A stretch of DNA of 64,000 bases from Glossina fuscipes (taxonomy: Eukaryota; Arthropoda; Insecta; Diptera; Glossinidae). The position numbers were made by a program, and so were the translations under genes. Numbering within the stretch: position 1 is the stretch's first letter; every line of letters starts with the position of its first letter. The notes beneath the pieces are model-generated. The model did not search any database. It saw nothing but the letters and a program-made list of their open reading frames with translations, and was not told where the DNA came from. The stretch covers positions 3,409,678 through 3,473,677 of the forward strand of contig NW_023998457.1 in the NCBI RefSeq assembly GCF_014805625.2. Reading direction: 5' to 3'. Of this stretch, positions 59,481 through 64,000 are shown one piece after another.

Positions 59481-61344
59481 GGTCCTCCACATCGCTGATC
59501 TCTTCGTTTTTTCCCCTAACCAGTTTTATGTCTGTACATGCGCCGCCTATCTATCTGCCTTTTCGTTCTATATTGTTGAAAAGGTCAAGTTGCTATGCTT
59601 TTAGCATCAGACGGCATCAGAATAAATTGGAAAGCGGAAGTAATAGGTCAAGACAAATGCTTGCTGTACTGAAATAAGCACACAACAGTTTCTTATATTA
59701 AGCAGTATGCAATTCTACAACTGCCAAGCCTCTTCACAATTAACAAGAAATTGCAACGTACTAACCTAGAAAAAATTTTAATCCAGAACCTGAGAGATAC
59801 AGTTTCTCGATATGACGGAAATTTTCCAGCACAAGAGTTTACCGTTGATTAGGTAATTCACCATCATGTTGTAATTTATGTAAGATAGACTTAAACTAAC
59901 GGCTACGAATATCAAAGATCCCTTCAATTATTTCATCGTTAGGTAAAAAGCTCATTCGATAGTACAGTGCACTCCAAAGGCAAAGAACTTATAACTTAGT
60001 GATAATTTAATGAAACAATAGCACGAAGCGTAAGAAACTAAAATTATATTTATAAACATTTGTTCTACATATACTTGTCTTTCTAAAAAAAAAAAAAAAA
60101 AAAAAAAGAAAAAGAACTAAACAAAAAACAAACAAAACAAAAGTTCAACAAATATTTTATTTATGCTTGTTTTCATGGTTAGCAGTAATAAACAGACAGA
60201 CGACTTGAATGTTTTCAATTTATATTTTACTGTTCTGTTAACATTTAATGAAATTAAACAAGTACAACGGCATGAGGAAAAGTAAGAGGAAGAGAGAGAA
60301 AGAGAAGCGAAACAATTGTTTAACTATCGTGAAATATTTCCAATAAAGAAAAAAAAAATAATAATAATAATAAAAACAATGAAAACAAATTAGATCTAGA
60401 ATCGTAGACAATGTCATCGACACGCTACGCGAAAACTTTTATGCTTTAGGGACGTATTTCCATTTTACAATATAAAGATGATAATTAAAGTGAGATAAAT
60501 CACAAAACCGTGATACCATCTATTGTTTAGAGAGCATATGTAAATCTAATTTATGTCATCAACGGATAATTTCAACCATTATCCCTCTGCCATAAATTGG
60601 CTTAAGCTATAAGTCACTTTTTAATATAACCCGCACCGCACCTTAAGACTTCAGGCGCCGACACAATTACACATATTAAAGCAAAAACCAGAAAGCAAAG
60701 GTAGAAACAAATTATAAATACAAGTATTATTCTTTTCTTTGGCTTTTGCACTTTTTCCTTCAGCTGTTACAGCTTTTTATTGACTATGTGTGTGTGTGTG
60801 TTTGTGTGTGCTTGTTGAAAATTGGATTCAAATGCTTGGCTATGATAATCGCTTAAAAATATTGAATTGAATGAATACTATTTAAAAAGTAAAAAAAATT
60901 GTTAAAAAAATTATTATTAAAAACTATTTTACGATCTTTTCGATTTTAATGTTGCTTTACCCGTACAATCAAAATACGTTTGCGTGCACTTTATATAGAC
61001 TAGCTAAGAAGGTACGGTCAAGATTATTGCCTTTGGACATTTTTGTCCTAAACTATCGGTATCATCTTAGGGATTGGCTGAGTCTAAATGCTTTCCCGTT
61101 TTTTCAGTGATTTTTTTTTTTCATATCTGTAAACGCCTTCCTTTGAGAATGAATTCCTTTCTTACTTTCGATACCAACACAAAGAATAAGACGAAGCAAT
61201 ATAGAGAGAATATGGAATTTCTTGGAGCATATTTAGCCTACAAATTTTTGTTAGCAATGAGGAAGAAAATTCGCCTTTCAGAAGGTATCATGGATTTCAT
61301 CTCATTATTATTGTACCCACCACTGTAGGATGGAAGTAAACTCA
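59481..61344. other. Non-genic stretch, mostly AT-rich
   Basis: A run at 60086-60108, (AAT)n at 60357-60372, and (GT)n at 60786-60812. Nothing else is recognised. Confidence 0.6.
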
Positions 61345-61790
61345 TATTTGTTTTTTCATACGGTATGCAACACCCAAAGGGAAGCTTCAGAGACCCTATA
61401 ACAATCTTGATCAATATCAAATTCTACATTGATTAAACCAGTCTGTCCGTCTATGTGGTGTTTGTTGTTGGTACTTTCCTGGTCGCAAACAAGAAGGTAT
61501 CGAGTTTAAATTTGGTAAAAACATTGGAAGTATTTGCATGCAGGTTGTTATTAAAAATGGGTCAAATTATTTAGAAGAGACAGCCGCAGTGGATCATAAG
61601 CTGAACACCACACCGTATTTCTTAGTAAAAATTTATGGGTTTTTGCTCTATACTGAGAAGTTATAAAAGTTAGAGAGCTTAAATTTTCCACATTTACTTT
61701 ACGAAACATTTCACTCTTCACAAATGCACAAATAGAAAAAATCGGCCATGCCCACAAAAAGTTACAAGTGATTAAATTGTTTTTTTTTCA
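61345..61790 (+). mobile_element. DINE-1-like fragment, form II
   Basis: 'caatcttgatcaatatcaaattc' is followed by 'ccagtctgtccgtctatgtgg', then 'aaatttggtaaaaacattggaagta', 'gcaggttgttattaaaaatgggtcaaat' and 'catgcccacaaaaag'. This is the same order as in the copy at 32.4-33.2 kb. It lacks the terminal hairpin and CTTGTTT, so it is truncated at the 3' end. Confidence 0.55.
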
Positions 61791-63221
61791 CTATTTTTTT
61801 GGTTTTATGCTTATTTATCATAAGGCATACAAGACATAAGAACTACTACTGTCTGTTATCTGCCTAAAAATGGGTTAATTCAACAGTGACTATGGTAGAC
61901 ACCGCTGTTAATTTGCTCTTAATAATACCAGCGGTATGGATATCAAATAAAAGAATTTGGGGAGCAGACTGCGAAAGACATGGTGGTGGGTATGCGTTTA
62001 ACAATTTTGAATAAACATTTCTTTGTGTTTATAAGAAAGAGCAGATATTTTTCAAAAAATTATAAACATTTAAATAATGAAATTTTTCTAATATTTACTA
62101 CTAATAAATATTTGTTACAATTGAGCCTTATATCGTGCGAGCACCGATGTCTAAACAATTCGGGAAAATATTAAACGCGTTAGGTATGTTTTGTGAAGCA
62201 ACCAATTTCGGCGGAAAAAATTTACTAGTACACCTATAACGAAGTAAAGAGCTGGGTAACAACTAAACGTGTACCGTTATAGGTACACACTGTAAACATC
62301 AATAGATGTTAGCAACAATTAAATTTCAGATTTCAATATCTAAACCGTAATATTTAAAAAATTAAGCTTTTTACGCAAATAAATTAAAGCATGTGCTGAA
62401 AACGGCGCATACAGAAAAGCGGAAAACGATTGGTTGTAAATGAATTCATTAACTGATTTTACATTGACATTAAACACGAGGAGAATAAAAGGCAAAAAAG
62501 ATTGGAAACGGATCCCTTCCGTTGAAAGGAACCTTGCGGTTCTGCAAACAAAGGCAAACACGGCTGAAACGTTTCCGCTAGCCGACAAATGGATAGCCGG
62601 CACATTACAAAGTGCCTGAAGCGAATCTCTAGGTTTTGCATGTGCACATCTTAAAAATTTAATATATTCTCTGTGATTGATTATTCCTTTGTCATGGTCA
62701 CGCATACACACACAAGGTGCCTGCGCGCTTTTTTAAGATGAGAAATTCCGGATATTATATACACAGACAATATGCATAGGGGATGTATTTAAAAGCCAGC
62801 AGGTGTATACATTTGAATCGTTATACATTTATCCATCTCACACTTAAAGAAAGAAATATTTTAAGATGAAAAGATAAGTAACGTACTCTTAGAATTTGCC
62901 TTAAGTAACTTTTCTAGTTGTTGAGCGAAGAAATAAAGCAAAAGTGTGAAAATATTTTTTCCTTTGTTTTTTTTTTTTCTTTTCGGTATTTGTTTTTTTT
63001 TTCTAAAATTTTTTTTTGTAATATAAATACCTTTAAATATGTACGTTAGTCTTTCTGTACGCGGGTATGTGTATGCCTAAGGAGAGTATGTTTCGTGTTA
63101 TCAAACATTTGCACATTTTCTACTTGTTTACCTTAATGATTATGACGACGATTATGAATGCACAACGAACGAACCTGATATGTTGTAAGCCTAACAGCTC
63201 CGATGATGGATGGTGTATGTG
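61791..63221. other. Non-genic stretch
   Basis: A 123-residue minus frame at 62340-62711 lies in slightly less AT-rich DNA and has no domain I recognise. T runs lie at 62968-63018. Confidence 0.5.
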
Positions 63222-63256
63222 TGTGCGTGCGTGTGTGTGTGTGTGTGTGTGTGTGC
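63222..63256. repeat. (GT)n microsatellite
   Basis: About 15 GT units with a GTGC interruption at the left end. Confidence 0.95.
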
Positions 63257-63705
63257 ATGTTATGTTCTTTTTCTCTCTTTGTAAATAACAGATACAACAC
63301 TAATTAGATCGGACAACTAAAAAACTAGCAACACTAGCAACACACAGATGTAAGAATATTTTTAACACATACTTAAACAACGGTCAGTGCACACACCGCC
63401 CCTCGGACAGATGACGACACCATTACAGTGTTCTAGTATTATTATAAATTTTAAGCGTCTTAGAGGTTCACTTGGGTGATTCGAAAGCAAATTAACTAGA
63501 AATTATGAAATACTCAATTATTTAGAGGAAATGCTTGTCTATGTAGACTAGAGACTAAATACATTGTCTTGCAATAACTTGACAGTTGTTCGCCTTGTTG
63601 TTATTATTATTATTATTGTTGGATTTTGTTAATGTTATTAGTTGGAAAACAGTTTTCACTTCTATACATGTCAAGTATTTTTACAGTATTTGTATGCATA
63701 TGTCT

Positions 63706-63746
63706 GTACATACATACATACATACATACATACATACATACATACA
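63706..63746. repeat. (TACA)n microsatellite
   Basis: About ten TACA units ending in 'caaacatatg'. Confidence 0.95.
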
Positions 63747-64000
63747 AACATATGTTGTAAAAGTTTGTATGGATTTTCCGTTTAAACCATAACTAAATCT
63801 TAACTAACAGCCAACCATTGAGCCGGTGAGCGAGCAGGAAACGTGTTTTTACCTTTAAGCATTCACTCAGTGGGATTTCTTTCTTATAATTACATGTTCT
63901 TTTCAACTTTTTCTTACGAAAATGTTGTCTTTATTATTATTATGCTCTTTAATAAATAACTTGGTGTTAAGTATAGACGCACGCACAACTACCATACATA

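Noticed and set aside
62340..62711. 123-residue minus-strand open frame
   Set aside because: No motif was recognised. Its length alone is not enough in the absence of other coding signals.

Overview
The window looks like nuclear DNA of a higher fly (Diptera, Cyclorrhapha; a tephritid-type genome is my guess, not a proof). It is AT-rich, full of (TA)n, (TACA)n, (GT)n and long poly-A/poly-T tracts, and seeded with short repeats that resemble the Drosophila INE-1/DINE-1 family (a GTCCGTCTGTCCG core, a 'cttgatcagcatc'-like phrase, CACGCC phrases, and an end resembling CTTACTTGTTT). Nothing suggests a bacterial, viral or organellar origin. No open reading frame looks like a host protein gene. The longest frames are microsatellite translations, minisatellite translations, transposon remnants or unrecognised chance frames. 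The window is therefore intergenic DNA or a very large intron.

The one confident functional gene is a tRNA-Thr (anticodon TGT) on the minus strand at 49099-49170. It folds completely and is followed by a T7 pol III terminator.

The rest is a mosaic. Repeat-laden segments (about 0.3-11.6, 15.5-21.7, 24.2-28.8, 30.9-36.6, 38.1-42.6, 45.0-48.1, 50.0-52.9, 54.0-55.9, 57.0-60.0 and 61.3-62.9 kb) carry about twenty DINE-1-like copies in at least three structural forms. They also hold a tRNA-derived SINE family (at least five copies on both strands), a 292-bp MITE with long inverted ends and a TA duplication, and two probable mariner transposase relics. Two non-LTR retrotransposon relics are present: one keeps reverse-transcriptase and RNase H-tail pieces, the other an RNase H tail in one long frame. 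Four decayed tandem arrays have different periods (about 70-95, 100, 215 and 170-240 bp), and there is one long (GATAGA)n array.

Between these lie AT-rich blocks dominated by homopolymers and microsatellites, in which I see no DINE-1-like copies. The alternation may reflect insertion preference, selection against insertion, or different ages. I see no new operational system. The most notable observations are the DINE-1-like subfamily structure, the MITE, the SINE family and the old long-period tandem arrays.
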